Below, one piece after another: positions 63,186-64,000 of a stretch of DNA of 64,000 bases. Source of the DNA: Mucilaginibacter xinganensis. GTDB taxonomy: Bacteria; Bacteroidota; Bacteroidia; Sphingobacteriales; Sphingobacteriaceae. Where the stretch lies: contig JAMFSA010000248.1 of NCBI GenBank assembly GCA_026225055.1, forward strand, positions 75,137 through 139,136, in the 5' to 3' direction. The position numbers and the translations under genes were made by a program. Position 1 is the first letter of the stretch, and each line of letters starts with the position of its first letter. The notes beneath the pieces are model-generated. The model ran no database searches. It was given only the letters and a program-made list of their open reading frames with translations, and was not told the DNA's origin.

Positions 63186-63280
63186 ACAAAAAAAGAGTTG
63201 TTTTCTTATTTGGAGCAGGAGCAACATTGGGATGGGGTTCACCACTTACATCCGAGCTTACTACCTTGATGTGGCTATAA
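63182..63280 (+). pseudogene. SIR2-like gene fragment (N-terminus only)
   Basis: A 32-residue reading frame, MNKKRVVFLFGAGATLGWGS, then PLTSELTTLMWL and a stop. The FLFGAGAT-x-xWGSPLTSEL sequence is the N-terminal NAD-binding loop of SIR2-like defence proteins. The same frame stays open for 63 more codons to 63472 but with sequence that does not look like SIR2. The gene is truncated, or interrupted by a deletion or element junction. Confidence 0.65.
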
Positions 63281-63602
63281 CCTTTAGTTAATTACTCATA
63301 TATCCACAGGCTTTTTAATCAGAGTAGAGAATGCCTTTTTTTTACAAAAAGGTTACTGATGGACAGTAAACGACCAAGAGATTGGCCTATACAAAACGCG
63401 TCCTACAATGCTTTTAGGTTGGTCAACCATCCTGAAACAAGTGTTAAAAATCTGTTCTGCTTTTTAATATAAGATTGGTAACGAAACGAATCATTGGTAA
63501 TTTACGTCAGTTTTAGCTTTTCTGTCCCACGAATTCCATATTCATCACATTTTTAAAAAGCGTAATTTCCCACCTTGTATCATTGTAATAAATAAACAGA
63601 CA
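63281..63602. other. Stretch with no functional gene (remnant after SIR2-like start)
   Basis: About 320 AT-rich bases. Apart from the in-frame remnant to 63472, I see no ORF or strong hairpin. It may contain a junction between mobile and chromosomal DNA and the promoter of the next gene. Confidence 0.4.
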
Positions 63603-64000
63603 ATGAAAATAAAAATAAGAAAATACGAACAATTGCTCGTCGCCTTGTTGGCCTTAATAGCAATCATTAATTATGTTTTGCAGCGCTTAAATCTGGCTCC
63701 GATTTATGTTACCGGGTTTGAACAGTATAACAAAATTCACCACAACCTTCCTTTTAATTATTTTATTAATATGTTGTTGCCGCGTACCGGCATCGTGTTA
63801 TTATTAATGGTTGTTTATTTCTGGGTTAATCTTTTTACTATACCGCAATTACGAACTAGCTATAGGTCATTCTTTATTTATCCCTGGGTTTTACTTCAAA
63901 TACTGCTTCTAAGCTACCTGCTTGCCATCGGTGTAAACATTGCAAGCTATTATGCACATCCGGCATGGAATAACTATGGAGAATTTTCGTTATTCGCTTC
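63603..64000 (+). CDS. Membrane protein, possibly sensor kinase, N-terminal part
   Basis: The first 132 codons of a gene that continues past the window. At least three hydrophobic helices are present (about residues 9-25, 58-80 and 92-115). The HHNLPFNYFINMLLPRTGIV segment, followed by a helix, is reminiscent of the membrane part of LytS-type histidine kinases of Bacteroidota. The catalytic part is outside the window, so this is only a guess. Confidence 0.55.
   Translation, partial: MKIKIRKYEQLLVALLALIAIINYVLQRLNLAPIYVTGFEQYNKIHHNLPFNYFINMLLPRTGIVLLLMVVYFWVNLFTIPQLRTSYRSFFIYPWVLLQILLLSYLLAIGVNIASYYAHPAWNNYGEFSLFA

Noticed and set aside
63281..63472. Continuation of the SIR2-like protein after its stop
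   Set aside because: The frame is open but the residues do not follow the SIR2 pattern, so I do not count it as the same gene.

Overview
The window looks like a Bacteroidota chromosome segment, most likely from the Sphingobacteriaceae (Mucilaginibacter/Pedobacter type). It has a SusD-family lipoprotein, a DUF6520 + MauE/DoxX pair, a short Crp/Fnr regulator and a complete Bacteroidetes-type conjugation operon. No rRNA, tRNA, CRISPR array, IS element or integrase gene is visible. I read about 5.3-50.3 kb as the body of an integrative conjugative element (ICE) or ICE-like plasmid. Its ends and its integrase or replication gene are not identifiable here.

Layout. 1-5.3 kb: the end of a SusD gene, small redox/secreted genes, a Crp regulator, an orphan alpha-oxoamine synthase, and an RteC-like regulator that opposes a small alpha-CTD-like helix-hairpin-helix gene. 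5.5-8.4 kb: a strong palindrome, two paralogous small DNA-binding-like genes, a zinc-less primase/Toprim protein, MobC, and a 15-bp periodic repeat array directly before the relaxase (putative oriT). 8.4-27.6 kb: relaxase, ParA-like TraA, and the tra operon (TraE x2, TraF, TraG, three VirB5-like paralogues, TraJ, TraK, TraM, TraN, VirD4-type coupling protein), then an M23 hydrolase, an ArdC-like antirestriction protein and accessory genes. Several terminator-like hairpins lie inside or between these genes.

27.6-45 kb is cargo rich in DNA repair and damage tolerance: RRM protein, DnaE-type and Y-family polymerases, SRAP/YedK, exonuclease III and LigD. It also carries an Nramp metal transporter, a LOV-domain histidine kinase with a response regulator and a kinase-like stub, and small DUF3606/DUF5655 genes. 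Three minus-strand genes here each appear to have lost one base. 45.4-50.3 kb: SSB and a PRTRC cassette containing a ubiquitin-like protein (C), an E2-like protein (B) and an E1-like ThiF protein, followed by a macro-domain protein and a small membrane protein that is a paralogue of one at the end of the tra operon.

50.5-63.5 kb is an AT-rich defence island. It holds a TIR-like/STAND NTPase, a two-gene unit (HEPN-like protein + PLD nuclease), an opposing Mrr-nuclease/STAND NTPase (Avs-like), and a DUF1016 (YhcG-type) nuclease with an unusual C-terminal extension that overlaps a truncated SIR2-like gene. The window ends inside a membrane protein, possibly a sensor kinase.

The parts fit together as an element that transfers itself (oriT, MobC, relaxase, T4SS, ArdC), tolerates or repairs DNA damage, and carries anti-phage or competition modules. 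Product names rest on motif recognition by eye; no database search was run.
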